A stretch of 64,000 nucleotides of DNA from CAJQHK01 sp038142525 (GCA_038142525.1 JAYQKE010000014.1:17179-81178); one strand, 5' to 3'; shown: positions 1-9,307, counted from the first letter of the stretch. Notes: generated by a model not told the origin, from the letters alone. Program-made: numbers and translations.

Positions 1-1
1 A

Positions 2-118
2 AATGCTGAAAAACAGATGGAATTAATATATAACAAAACCCTATCTCACCTGGATCAATTTGGTAATGAAGTTTTTCTTTTAAGGGAATTGCCAAAATTT
101 ATCATTAATCAAAATTAG
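2..118 (+). CDS. C-terminal end of a probable polyprenyl diphosphate synthase (partial at window edge)
   Basis: An open frame enters from the left edge and ends at the TAG at 116-118. The last 38 residues contain LDQFGNEVFLLRELPKFII. This resembles the C-terminal helix of trans-isoprenyl diphosphate synthases (IspA/IspB type), where a LD.FG....LR.LA.FI pattern is usual. The catalytic DDxxD motifs lie outside the window, so the family is inferred from this tail only. The G of the stop codon is also the first base of the following tRNA, so the two genes abut with one base shared. Confidence 0.5.
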   Translation, partial: NAEKQMELIYNKTLSHLDQFGNEVFLLRELPKFIINQN

Positions 119-192
119 CTGTCATAGCTCAGCGGTAGAGCACTTCATTGGTAATGAAGAGGTCGGGGGTTCAAGTCCCCCTGACAGCACCA
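118..192 (+). tRNA. tRNA-Thr (anticodon GGT)
   Basis: A full cloverleaf can be folded. The acceptor arm GCTGTCA pairs with TGACAGC, the D arm is GCTC/GAGC, the anticodon arm CTTCA/TGAAG encloses the loop TTGGTAA, and the T arm GGGGG/CCCCC encloses TTCAAGT. The loop gives anticodon GGT, decoding ACC/ACT as threonine. The 3' CCA is encoded at 190-192 after discriminator A189. The body resembles alphaproteobacterial tRNA-Thr(GGT). Confidence 0.95.
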
Positions 193-303
193 GTATTATA
201 GGGGTTAATAGCTTTCATATAATATTTTATATTTTATTGGTGCCGAATTTATCTCAAAATTCAATTAAGATAAAATAATTTTAATAAAACAACATAAAAC
301 TAT

Positions 304-331
304 TTGACTTTTTATTTTTATTGTTTATCTT
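304..331 (+). promoter_or_regulatory. Possible sigma70-type promoter for the XRE regulator
   Basis: TTGACT at 304-309 is followed, 16 bases later, by TATCTT at 326-331, about 105 bases before the ATG at 436. In such AT-rich sequence matches of this quality arise by chance, so this is only a candidate. The rest of 193-435 holds no gene that I can see. Confidence 0.25.
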
Positions 332-435
332 TTACTTAACACTTTAAATATTTATTAATATCTATTTGATTTGTTAATTATAGTTTAATAGTGAAAAGTT
401 ATTAGGTAAAAAGTTAAAATAAGGGATAAAGGGCT

Positions 436-783
436 ATGACAACAATAAAAAACGATATTCTTCAAAAGGGTTTTGGAGAAATTATAAGAAATAAAAGATT
501 AGAAATGAAAATTGGATTAAGAGAATTTGCTGAAAAAGTAAAATTAAGTCCGACATTCATTTCTAAAATGGAGGTTGGAGAATTTAAGCCACCAAAAGAA
601 GAAAATATTGTTAAAATTGCTAAAATTTTAGATCTTAATATTGATCTTCTAATGGCTAAGGCTGACAAGGTATCATCTGACTTAAAAAACATCATTAATA
701 AAGAACCAGAATTATTTGCTTCTTTTTTAAGAAAAGCCTCCGAGAAAAAAAATTTAAAAGAATATTTAGAACAAATTAAATGA
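436..783 (+). CDS. XRE-family helix-turn-helix regulator
   Basis: This 115-residue protein has a Cro/C1-type HTH over about residues 12-72. The segment LREFAEKVKLSPTFISKME covers the two DNA-contacting helices, and ENIVKIAKILDLNID follows as the usual last helices. The start is preceded by AAGGG about 10 bases upstream. The gene overlaps the next one by 4 bases (ATGA), so the two are co-translated. In this arrangement a XRE repressor is normally paired with an ImmA/IrrE metallopeptidase that cleaves it under stress, as in phage-type and toxin-antitoxin-like modules. The partner here is cut by an IS, so the regulator may no longer be relieved. Confidence 0.85.
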   Translation: MTTIKNDILQKGFGEIIRNKRLEMKIGLREFAEKVKLSPTFISKMEVGEFKPPKEENIVKIAKILDLNIDLLMAKADKVSSDLKNIINKEPELFASFLRKASEKKNLKEYLEQIK

Positions 784-978
784 TAGTTGATTATTTAGAA
801 AATTGGAGGATAGAAGATGAGGCAGAAAAGATTTTACAAAAGGCAAAATCATTAGGATTTTATGATAATAATAAAACAACCCCACTAGATCAAATTGCAG
901 AAATTATTTTGGATTGTAATATAATTTATGAAGATCTGGATCAATATCAATATGGTTTACTTGGTATTGCTGATTATA
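780..978 (+). pseudogene. ImmA/IrrE-type metallopeptidase, N-terminal part, truncated by IS A1
   Basis: About 66 residues remain (WRIEDEAEKILQKAKSLGFY ... TPLDQIAEIILDCNIIYEDL), matching the N-terminal helical region of ImmA/IrrE (DUF955) proteins that follow XRE regulators. The zinc-binding HExxH that should come next is missing, because element A1 begins at 979. The IS sequence supplies a premature stop, so no protease activity is expected. The rest of the gene is not found beyond A1: the right flank of A1 is element B, so rearrangement or deletion followed the insertion. Confidence 0.7.
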
Positions 979-1098
979 GGAACCTCTGAAAAACCAATTA
1001 TCTAATTTATAGATTTGAAACTGTTTAATTTTGTTATTTTTGCCAAAGTTTAGCAAAGTTATTTTATAAAATTTTGTTTGAATTTATTTGATAAAAAT

Positions 1099-1133
1099 AG
1101 CCAGAAAAGCTTGATTTATCTAGCTTTTTTGCT
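1099..1133 (+). terminator. Hairpin upstream of the element A transposase (in every copy with a complete 5' end)
   Basis: An inverted repeat of the type AGCC-AGAAAAGCTTGA / TAGCTTTTTTGCT sits between the left end of the IS and the transposase ATG, and its 3' arm ends in a T run. It would fold in RNA entering from outside and looks like a terminator that shields the transposase from impinging transcription. It recurs in A2, A3, A4, A6, A7, A8 and A10. Confidence 0.5.
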
Positions 1134-1171
1134 TATTATTGATATATTAAATTCAAATAAAATATATAATT

Positions 1172-2134
1172 ATGGCAACCCAGCAATCATTTTTTTCATT
1201 AGCAATTTCTGGTAGAAAATTAAGAGCGGAGAAGTTTCTTAATCAAATGACGGATATTATTCCATGGCAAAGATTGATTGATAAGATAGAGCCTTTTTAT
1301 CCTAATGGTACTAGTGATTACGGTGGCAGGAAGGTGACAGATTTATTATTAATATTTAAGATTCATTTGTTACAGCAGTGGTTTGGTCTTAGTGATCCAG
1401 CTATGGAGGATGCTATATATGATAGAATAAGTTTTCAAAAATTCTTAAATATTGATATTGGTATTGATAATGTTCCGGATGAGACTGTGATATTGAGATT
1501 CCGTCATTTATTGGAAAAGCATAATTTATCGTCGATTATATTTAACGAGGTAAATTCATATCTTGAAGAGAATGATCTTTTGTTGAAGGAGGGTACGATA
1601 ACTGATGCGACATTAATATCTGCTCCAACTAGTACAAAAAACAAGAAGAGGAAAAGGGACCAAGAGATGTCTTCTACCAAGAAAGGGAAGAATTATTATT
1701 TTGGCATGAAGTCTCATATTGGTGTGCAAACTAAGGGTAAGCAAATTATTCATTCTATTGTCACGACGACAGCTAAAGATCATGATTCTACTAAAACAGA
1801 GGAGTTATTACATGGTGATGAAACTTCTTTATTTGGTGACAAGGCCTATGATGATAAGGCAATAAAAAGATTTTGTAGGAATCACAATATATTTTATGGT
1901 ATAACCAATAGAGCTAAATCTAACAAAAAACTTTCAAATAAGCAAAAAAAGAGGAATAAACAATTTTCATCAGTTCGAGCTAAAGTTGAACATCCATTTC
2001 AAATTATAAAGCATCTTTGGGGCTATAGAAAGGTTAGATATAATGGTTTACAAAAGAATACTAATCAATTACAAATGCTATCATCCCTTGCTAATCTCTA
2101 TATGGTTAGAAAAATACTACCAAATACAGCGTAA
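1172..2134 (+). CDS. IS5-family transposase (element A, copy A1), intact
   Basis: This 320-residue DDE transposase has an N-terminal DUF772-type region (LLIFKIHLLQQWFGLSD, about residues 58-75). The catalytic triad is seen as ITDATLI (Asp), FGDKAYDD (Asp) and AKVEHPFQ (Glu) followed by YRKVRYNG. The length is normal for the family. The basic stretch NKKRKRD near the middle is common in IS5 transposases. The same protein, nearly residue for residue, is encoded by A4, A8 and A10, so amplification is recent. One difference here is TKGKQII where other copies have TKGKPII. Confidence 0.95.
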   Translation: MATQQSFFSLAISGRKLRAEKFLNQMTDIIPWQRLIDKIEPFYPNGTSDYGGRKVTDLLLIFKIHLLQQWFGLSDPAMEDAIYDRISFQKFLNIDIGIDNVPDETVILRFRHLLEKHNLSSIIFNEVNSYLEENDLLLKEGTITDATLISAPTSTKNKKRKRDQEMSSTKKGKNYYFGMKSHIGVQTKGKQIIHSIVTTTAKDHDSTKTEELLHGDETSLFGDKAYDDKAIKRFCRNHNIFYGITNRAKSNKKLSNKQKKRNKQFSSVRAKVEHPFQIIKHLWGYRKVRYNGLQKNTNQLQMLSSLANLYMVRKILPNTA

Positions 2135-2214
2135 CAAGGGATAAATGTGTCTAATTTAGCCAAAAATGGTAAAATTAGACAAGAAACTAGAGAAATTACC
2201 ACAAATAATGCCTA

Positions 2215-2268
2215 AATTTGGATAAAGATTGTTAATTTTTAACAAAATTAGCAATCTTTATCCAAATT
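2215..2268 (+). terminator. Long hairpin downstream of the element A transposase
   Basis: Two 25-bp arms (2215-2239 and 2244-2268) are complementary apart from one mismatch, with a 4-base loop. They lie between the transposase stop and the right IS end. A shorter stem (2149-2157 with 2172-2180) precedes it. This conserved 3' noncoding structure probably acts as a terminator or blocks antisense read-through. The copies truncated at the 3' side lack it. Confidence 0.5.
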
Positions 2269-2330
2269 ATAAAAATTTTTTCTGAAAAATGAAAAAATAG
2301 ACAAAATTAAATAGGAAAATCAGAGGTTCC

Positions 2331-3135
2331 CAAACAGGCCCTTTTGATTTATGACCTTAGCTATTTTCTCGTTATCAATATCTTGCTTATCATCTATTTT
2401 TTCAGATAAATAATTATTTACTAAATCAGCCTTTTTCTTTGGATCAAGCACAATATAGGCATAGGTCTTCTTCTTGTTTAGCTTAATCTCCTTTTCTTTA
2501 ATAAATACCACTCTCTTTTTGGATACTTTTACTGCATTAGATGCCAGATCTATTTTTTCATTATCAATTACTTCTTTGAATAATTTTCTGCCAGACGGAA
2601 GTCTAATTATAAAATTGATCTTATTTTTTTGTAATAATTCAATATTATCATTAGAATAAAAGCCCGCATCTAGCAGTACCGCTTTAGCTGTAGTGTTATG
2701 AGCCTTAAGTTCTTTGATAGTATTTGTGAGTGTTGAGATGTCCGCTATACTGCCTGCATTGTAGCGAAAGTACAGAGGTAGATTGTTATCGGCAGAAACA
2801 ACTGACATAAATTTTATCTGCCTATCAATAGAGCCACTATTATAGCCAAACTCATTAATTGGAGTATTGATTTCATTTGGCATGCTACTTCCATCTACTA
2901 TTAGACCTTCTTTGCTGTCTTTTGTTGCGATAGGAAGATATTTTCTAAAAAAGTCTTTTTGAAGCTTTTCACTTCCCAGTTCTTTTAGGAAATTACTGAT
3001 AGCTTGTGAGCTCATAGAAGAGCCTGGAAATAAATGTTTAGATATATCGCCTTCATACCAATCATTAGCTAAATACATTGCAGATCCATTGATGAGACGA
3101 TAGGATAGTAAGCTTTTTAATGTTTTAAGCTTTAC
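2331..3135 (-). pseudogene. Element B transposase, internal fragment (IS4/IS1634-like)
   Basis: Read on the minus strand this encodes the middle of an IS4/IS1634-like DDE transposase: LIVDGSSMP (first Asp), AVLLDAGFYSND (second Asp), and on to VINQKGLF, where A1 cuts it. The other end is cut by A2 inside the N-terminal region. The C-terminal continuation seen at 21931-22354 supplies RQKVERMF, the expected catalytic Glu region. The fragment is therefore dead and bounded by IS copies on both sides. Confidence 0.85.
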
Positions 3136-4486
3136 GGAACCTCTGATTTTCCTATTTAATTTTGTCTATTTTTTCATTTTTCAGAAAAAATTTTTATAAT
3201 TTGGATAAAGATTGCTAATTTTGTTAAAAATTAACAATCTTTATCCAAATTTAGGCATTATTTGTGGTAATTTCTCTAGTTTCTTGTCTAATTTTACCAT
3301 TTTTGGCTAAATTAGACACATTTATCCCTTGTTACGCTGTATTTGGTAGTATTTTTCTAACCATATAGAGATTAGCAAGGGATGATAGCATTTGTAATTG
3401 ATTAGTATTCTTTTGTAAACCATTATATCTAACCTTTCTATAGCCCCAAAGATGCTTTATAATTTGAAATGGATGTTCAACTTTAGCTCGAACTGATGAA
3501 AATTGTTTATTCCTCTTTTTTTGCTTATTTGAAAGTTTTTTGTTAGATTTAGCTCTATTGGTTATACCATAAAATATATTGTGATTCCTACAAAATCTTT
3601 TTATTGCCTTATCATCATAGGCCTTGTCACCAAATAAAGAAGTTTCATCACCATGTAATAACTCCTCTGTTTTAGTAGAATCATGATCTTTAGCTGTCGT
3701 CGTGACAATAGAATGAATAATTGGCTTACCCTTAGTTTGCACACCAATATGAGACTTCATGCCAAAATAATAATTCTTCCCTTTCTTGGTAGAAGACATC
3801 TCTTGGTCCCTTTTCCTCTTCTTGTTTTTGTGCTAGTTGGAGCAGATATTAATGTCGCATCAGTTATCGTACCCTCCTTCAACAAAAGATCATTCTCTTC
3901 AAGATATGAATTTACCTCGTTAAATATAATCGACGATAAATTATGCTTTTCCAATAAATGACGGAATCTCAATATCACAGTCTCATCCGGAACATTATCA
4001 ATACCAATATCAATATTTAAGAATTTTTGAAAACTTATTCTATCATATATAGCATCCTCCATAGCTGGATCACTAAGACCAAACCACTGCTGTAACAAAT
4101 GAATCTTAAATATTAATAATAAATCTGTCACCTTCCTGCCACCGTAATCACTAGTACCATTAGGATAAAAAGGCTCTATCTTATCAATCAATCTTTGCCA
4201 TGGAATAATATCCGTCATTTGATTAAGAAACTTCTCCGCTCTTAATTTTCTACCAGAAATTGCTAATGAAAAAAATGATTGCTGGGTTGCCATAATTATA
4301 TATTTTATTTGAATTTAATATATCAATAATAAGCAAAAAAGCTAGATAAATCAAGCTTTTCTGGCTATTTTTATCAAATAAATTCAAACAAAATTTTATA
4401 AAATAACTTTGCTAAACTTTGGCAAAAATAACAAAATTAAACAGTTTCAAATCTATAAATTAGATAATTGGTTTTTCAGAGGTTCC
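3136..4486 (-). mobile_element. Element A, copy A2 (complete ends, frameshifted transposase)
   Basis: Both 11-bp ends are present and the length is 1351 bp, one less than the consensus. It lies within element B, but about 300 bp of element B is missing between the two flanks when compared with the longer element B copy at 28266. A2 therefore removed adjacent sequence or recombined after insertion. Confidence 0.93.
3332..4293 (-). pseudogene. IS5-family transposase of A2, broken by a 1-base deletion
   Basis: The frame is intact for the first 160 or so residues (from 4293) and again for the C-terminal 155 residues, and all three catalytic residues are encoded. A missing T at about 3828, in the T run before the APTSTK-encoding segment, shifts the frame. 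The product would be inactive unless slippage restores it. Confidence 0.9.
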
Positions 4487-4620
4487 ATAGCTCATAATCG
4501 TGAGTAAAGAATTAATAATAGGCACGAGTATATAGAACTAAAAAGTCGGTTGCAAGCTTTTATTTGCTTAGATTAATGTTTTTTTAAGGACTATCGTGGG
4601 TAAAGATATGGGAATTTAAG
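4487..4620 (-). repeat. Element B terminal fragment (5' leader and end)
   Basis: This stretch is the reverse complement of the leader before the element B transposase at 28266-28400, ending in the terminal sequence CCCATATCTTTACCCACGAT. The same end sequence recurs, with small changes, near 22410, 22590, 28080 and 28270. It is the outer end of the element B copy whose middle lies at 2331-3135. Confidence 0.75.
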
Positions 4621-5428
4621 TTCATGCAATAAATATTAACATTTGGCAGTAATAGAGTAAATTCTTAAAAAAAAATTTTATGCATTTTATAAAGATAGAA
4701 CTGTTATTATAGGAACCTCTGATTTTCCTATTTAATTTTGTCTATTTTTTCATTTTTCAGAAAAAATTTTTATAATTTGGATAAAGATTGCTAATTTTGT
4801 TAAAAATTAACAATCTTTATCCAAATTTAGGCATTATTTGTGGTAATTTCTCTAGTTTCTTGTCTAATTTTACCATTTTTGGCTAAATTAGACACATTTA
4901 TCCCTTGTTACGCTGTATTTGGTAGTATTTTTCTAACCATATAGAGATTAGCAAGGGATGATAGCATTTGTAATTGATTAGTATTCTTTTGTAAACCATT
5001 ATATCTAACCTTTCTATAGCCCCAAAGATGCTTTATAATTTGAAATGGATGTTCAACTTTAGCTCGAACTGATGAAAATTGTTTATTCCTCTTTTTTTGC
5101 TTATTTGAAAGTTTTTTGTTAGATTTAGCTCTATTGGTTATACCATAAAATATATTGTGATTCCTACAAAATCTTTTTATTGCCTTATCATCATAGGCCT
5201 TGTCACCAAATAAAGAAGTTTCATCACCATGTAATAACTCCTCTGTTTTAGTAGAATCATGATCTTTAGCTGTCGTCGTGACAATAGAATGAATAATTGG
5301 CTTACCCTTAGTTTGCACACCAATATGAGACTTCATGCCAAAATAATAATTCTTCCCTTTCTTGGTAGGAGACATCGCTTGGTCCCTTTTCCTCTTCTTG
5401 TTTTTTGTGCTAGTTGGAGCAGATATTA

Positions 5429-6780
5429 GGAACCTCTGATTTTCCTATTTAATTTTGTCTATTTTTTCATTTTTCAGAAAAAATTTTTATAATTTGGATA
5501 AAGATTGCTAATTTTGTTAAAAATTAACAATCTTTATCCAAATTTAGACATTATTTGTGGTAATTTCTCTAGTTTCTTGTCTAATTTTACCATTTTTGGC
5601 TAAATTAGACACATTTATCCCTTGTTACGCTGTATTTGGTAGTATTTTTCTAACCATATAGAGATTAGCAAGGGATGATAGCATTTGTAATTGATTAGTA
5701 TTCTTTTGTAAACCATTATATCTAACCTTTCTATAGCCCCAAAGATGCTTTATAATTTGAAATGGATGTTCAACTTTAGCTCGAACTGATGAAAATTGTT
5801 TATTCCTCTTTTTTTGCTTATTTGAAAGTTTTTTGTTAGATTTAGCTCTATTGGTTATACCATAAAATATATTGTGATTCCTACAAAATCTTTTTATTGC
5901 CTTATCATCATAGGCCTTGTCACCAAATAAAGAAGTTTCATCACCATGTAATAACTCCTCTGTTTTAGTAGAATCATGATCTTTAGCTGTCGTCGTGACA
6001 ATAGAATGAATAATTGGCTTACCCTTAGTTTGCACACCAATATGAGACTTCATGCCAAAATAATAATTCTTCCCTTTCTTGGTAGAAGACATCTCTTGGT
6101 CCCTTTTCCTCTTCTTGTTTTTTGTACTAGTTGGAGCAGATATTAATGTCGCATCAGTTATCGTACCCTCCTTCAACAAAAGATCATTCTCTTCAAGATA
6201 TGAATTTACCTCGTTAAATATAATCGACGATAAATTATGCTTTTCCAATAAATGACGGAATCTCAATATCACAGTCTCATCCGGAACATTATCAATACCA
6301 ATATCAATATTTAAGAATTTTTGAAAACTTATTCTATCATATATAGCATCCTCCATAGCTGGATCACTAAGACCAAACCACTGCTGTAACAAATGAATCT
6401 TAAATATTAATAATAAATCTGTCACCTTCCTGCCACCGTAATCACTAGTACCATTAGGATAAAAAGGCTCTATCTTATCAATCAATCTTTGCCATGGAAT
6501 AATATCCGTCATTTGATTAAGAAACTTCTCCGCTCTTAATTTTCTACCAGAAATTGCTAATGAAAAAAATGATTGCTGGGTTGCCATAATTATATATTTT
6601 ATTTGAATTTAATATATCAATAATAAGCAAAAAAGCTAGATAAATCAAGCTTTTCTGGCTATTTTTATCAAATAAATTCAAACAAAATTTTATAAAATAA
6701 CTTTGCTAAACTTTGGCAAAAATAACAAAATTAAACAGTTTCAAATCTATAAATTAGATAATTGGTTTTTCAGAGGTTCC
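5429..6780 (-). mobile_element. Element A, copy A4 (complete, inserted in A3)
   Basis: This is a 1352-bp complete copy with both ends. It is flanked by ATTA on each side (5425-5428 and 6781-6784), and the interrupted site in A3 normally reads with a single ATTA. This is a clear demonstration of the 4-bp duplication made by this IS. Confidence 0.96.
5625..6587 (-). CDS. IS5-family transposase (A4), intact
   Basis: The 320-residue protein is the same as that of A1 except for TKGKPII. All catalytic positions are present, the leader hairpin and 3' hairpin are intact, and its target duplication is perfect. Together these make it one of the most likely active copies. Confidence 0.95.
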   Translation of the reverse strand: MATQQSFFSLAISGRKLRAEKFLNQMTDIIPWQRLIDKIEPFYPNGTSDYGGRKVTDLLLIFKIHLLQQWFGLSDPAMEDAIYDRISFQKFLNIDIGIDNVPDETVILRFRHLLEKHNLSSIIFNEVNSYLEENDLLLKEGTITDATLISAPTSTKNKKRKRDQEMSSTKKGKNYYFGMKSHIGVQTKGKPIIHSIVTTTAKDHDSTKTEELLHGDETSLFGDKAYDDKAIKRFCRNHNIFYGITNRAKSNKKLSNKQKKRNKQFSSVRAKVEHPFQIIKHLWGYRKVRYNGLQKNTNQLQMLSSLANLYMVRKILPNTA

Positions 6781-7521
6781 ATTAATGTCGCATCAGTTAT
6801 CGTACCCTCCTTCAACAAAAGATCATTCTCTTCATTCTCTTGGTAGAGATATGAATTTACCTCGTTAAATATAATCGACGATAAATTATGCTTTTCCAAT
6901 AAATGACGGAATCTCAATATCACAGTCTCATCCGGAACATTATCAATACCAATATCAATATTTAAGAATTTTTGAAAACTTATTCTATCATATATAGCAT
7001 CCTCCATAGCTGGATCACTAAGACCAAACCACTGCTGTAACAAATGAATCTTAAATATTAATAATAAATCTGTCACCTTCCTGCCACCGTAATCACTAGT
7101 ACCATTAGGATAAAAAGGCTCTATCTTATCAATCAATCTTTGCCATGGAATAATATCCGTCATTTGATTAAGAAACTTCTCCGCTCTTAATTTTCTACCA
7201 GAAATTGCTAATGAAAAAAATGATTGCTGGGTTGCCATAATTATATATTTTATTTGAATTTAATATATCAATAATAAGCAAAAAAGCTAGATAAATCAAG
7301 CTTTTCTGGCTATTTTTATCAAATAAATTCAAACAAAATTTTATAAAATAACTTTGCTAAACTTTGGCAAAAATAACAAAATTAAACAGTTTCAAATCTA
7401 TAAATTAGATAATTGGTTTTTCAGAGGTTCCCTTATTTAAAGCCTAAAATTTTTACAATGTCAATGACCATTAAAAAATAAATAATATATATTTACTTAT
7501 TAAAATAAAATATTAGCCTTT

Positions 7522-7630
7522 ATTGACCTGGTCACGAATTAATCACTATTTTAACTGCAATTTTTCAATTTAATTTTAACCTAAAAAAGTTAATTGTTAA
7601 AACAAGAAACTAGTTTGTGACCGGGTTAAT
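7522..7630 (+). promoter_or_regulatory. Leader of ahpC: paired sequence and possible promoter
   Basis: The 273 bases before ahpC hold no gene. TTGACC (7524-7529) with CTATTT 17 bases later could be a promoter. The arms 7522-7535 and 7617-7630 are complementary over 14 positions, two of them G-U type. A second pair (TTTTAAC.. / ..GTTAAAA) lies inside. This could be a structured mRNA leader or a decayed repeat, and I cannot decide between them. Confidence 0.3.
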
Positions 7631-7705
7631 AAATATATCATACAACTAAATTAATCTTAAATTAGTTGGCTCTAATAAAATTAATCAACTTTCAATATAA
7701 TAAAA

Positions 7706-8259
7706 ATGTTAACAATTGGTGATAAATTCCCAGCTTTTAAATTACAAGCTGTTCCTGGTGGTAAATATCCAAATTCTATGGATGAAGCTTTTACTGAAAT
7801 TAGCAATGAAACTAATAAGGGTAAATGGCAAGTTATCTTCTTTTATCCGAAAGATTTTACTTTTGTTTGTCCAACTGAAATTGCCAAGCTTTTGCTAGAT
7901 TAAATGAAGAATTTACTGATAGAGATGCAGTTTTAATGACTGCAAGTACTGATAGTGAATTTGTTCATCTTGCTTGGAAAAGAGATAATGAAGATTTAAA
8001 AGATCTTTCAATACCTATGCTTGCTGATGTTGGCGGTGTTTTATCTAAGGATTTGGGTATTTTAAATCCAGATGCTTTAGTCTCTAACAGAGCAACTTTT
8101 ATTGCTGATCCAGATGGAATTATTAGATTCGTTTCGGTTACCGATCTTTCAGTTGGTAGAAATCCTGATGAAGTTTTAAGAGTTTTAGATGCTCTTCAAA
8201 CTGACGAATTATGTCCTTGTAATTGGAAAAAAGGTGATGATGTAATTGAGGTTAAGTAG
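7706..8259 (+). CDS. ahpC: AhpC-type peroxiredoxin, frame broken once
   Basis: This is a 2-Cys peroxiredoxin that reduces hydrogen and organic peroxides in the cytoplasm. The peroxidatic cysteine is in DFTFVCPTE, and the C-terminal CPC motif (ELCPCNWKKGDD) holds the resolving cysteine. The N-terminus (MLTIGDKFPAFKL) and total length near 185 residues are normal. The frame shifts after PTEIAK: one A missing at about 7889 would restore KAFARLNEEF. The next gene is ahpD, the usual thiol reductant partner where AhpF is absent, followed by dps, so the three form an oxidative-defence cluster. A GC-rich hairpin follows the stop. Confidence 0.85.
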
Positions 8260-8270
8260 CATTAAATAAG

Positions 8271-8291
8271 CTCCCCCTGAAAATGGGGGAG
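8271..8291 (+). terminator. Hairpin after ahpC
   Basis: CTCCCCC (8271-8277) pairs perfectly with GGGGGAG (8285-8291) around a 7-base loop, 12 bases after the ahpC stop. In this AT-rich region it stands out. No clean T run follows, so it may attenuate transcription or protect the mRNA 3' end rather than terminate fully. Confidence 0.45.
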
Positions 8292-8348
8292 TAAATTTCT
8301 TGTCAAACAAATATTTATTTAAAAGTAAAATTTTTAATCACATTAGAC

Positions 8349-8861
8349 ATGACTATAGAATTTCAAGATTACGCTAAAGATATCAAGCTAAATCTTTCTA
8401 GCGTTTTAAAAATTGATCCAGAATCAGAATTAAAAGAAAATCAAATTTTTGCTATTGCTCTTTCTTGTGCTTACGCTACTAAAAATAGTGAGATTGTTAA
8501 TGATATTTTAGATAAAGCTGGTGATCAAATAAGCAGTGAAGAAAAAAAAATCTTAAAAAAAGTCACGCTTCTCTTATGGCTATGAATAATATTTATTATC
8601 GTTTTGCACATTTGGTTAGCGATAAGGATTATTTAACTATGCCGGCTAAACTTAGAATGAATTTTATTGGCAATCCTGGAATTGATAAAATCGATTTTGA
8701 GCTTTATTCTTTAGCAGTTTCGGCAATTAATGGTTGCGGCCTCTGTATTGATTCTCATGTAAAACAAGTTTCTAATGCCGTTAATAAAAAGACCATTCAA
8801 CATTCTATCAGAATTCTTCGCCACAATTAATGCAGTTGCCCAAGCAATTTTTATAAATTAA
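8349..8861 (+). CDS. ahpD: AhpD-type alkylhydroperoxidase, frame broken twice
   Basis: The protein is about 170 residues. The second half shows the family pattern MAMNNIYYRFAHL, LRMNFIGNPGIDK, and the redox-active NGCGLCIDSH with its CxxC cysteines and the adjacent histidine. AhpD regenerates AhpC using lipoyl-linked electrons. Two indels interrupt it. One is a missing A in the A7 run near 8565 (before SHASLMAMNN), and the other is an extra base near 8818, after which the native end AIFIN* is reached at 8861. A glycine usually seen before VNKK is missing. Confidence 0.82.
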
Positions 8862-8872
8862 ATCAATTCGTT

Positions 8873-9307
8873 ATGACTAAAAAAGTAACAGATTCATTAA
8901 AAATAGTATTAGCAGATAGCTATATCTTATATTTAAAAACCCAAAATTATCATTGGAATGTAACTGGTCCTAACTTCCATTCACTGCACTCAATGTTTGA
9001 GGAGCAATATAATGATCTATTTTCTGCAGTCGATTTAATAGCTGAAAGAATTAGGGCTCTTGGTGTAAAAGCTCCAGGAAGATATGCTAAATATATGGAG
9101 TTAACTAATCTTAAAGAAGGTGATGAAAATTTAGATTCTAATTCTATGGTTTCTGATCTAGCAAAAGACCAAGATTTAATAGCTAAGAGTTTTAGTAATT
9201 TATTAAAAGAAGCTCAAGAAATTGGTGACGAAGTAACGGTTGGTATCGCAACTGATCGTATTGAAATTCATCAAAAAAATGCTTGGATGCTAAGAAGTAG
9301 TATTTAG
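8873..9307 (+). CDS. dps: Dps-family ferritin-like protein
   Basis: This intact 144-residue protein belongs to the Dps family, which stores iron in a dodecamer and oxidises Fe(II) with hydrogen peroxide to protect DNA. The ferroxidase ligands fall in NYHWNVTGPNFHSLHSMFEE and LFSAVDLIAERIRALG (His, His, Asp/Glu pattern between subunits). It lacks the long lysine-rich N-terminal tail used for DNA binding in E. coli Dps. It follows ahpD by 11 bases and probably shares its transcript. It is one of the few genes in this cluster with an unbroken frame. Confidence 0.92.
   Translation: MTKKVTDSLKIVLADSYILYLKTQNYHWNVTGPNFHSLHSMFEEQYNDLFSAVDLIAERIRALGVKAPGRYAKYMELTNLKEGDENLDSNSMVSDLAKDQDLIAKSFSNLLKEAQEIGDEVTVGIATDRIEIHQKNAWMLRSSI

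Larger units (their letters stand above)
979..2330 (+). mobile_element. Element A, copy A1 (IS5-family, complete, 1352 bp)
   Basis: The copy runs from GGAACCTCTGA to TCAGAGGTTCC, giving 11-bp terminal inverted repeats. It encodes one intact transposase. The flanks do not match each other (ImmA gene left, inside element B right), so there is no simple target duplication. This copy therefore marks a recombination or deletion endpoint rather than a clean insertion. Confidence 0.93.
4908..7238 (-). pseudogene. IS5-family transposase of A3, split by A4
   Basis: The N-terminal part is encoded at 6781-7238 and the C-terminal part (residues 166 onward) at 4908-5375, separated by A4. Apart from the insertion it carries a 12-base in-frame insertion near 6840 that adds four residues (SYLYQENEEN instead of SYLEEN) and a Ser-to-Pro change (MSPTKK). 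It is an older, drifted copy. Confidence 0.88.
4712..7431 (-). mobile_element. Element A, copy A3, interrupted by A4
   Basis: A3 consists of 4712-5428 and 6781-7431, split by a complete element A copy (A4). The bases ATTA are repeated on either side of A4, giving the exact target duplication of that insertion. Both ends of A3 are present. Its own flanks (TATA left, CTTA right) do not form a matching duplication. Confidence 0.92.
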
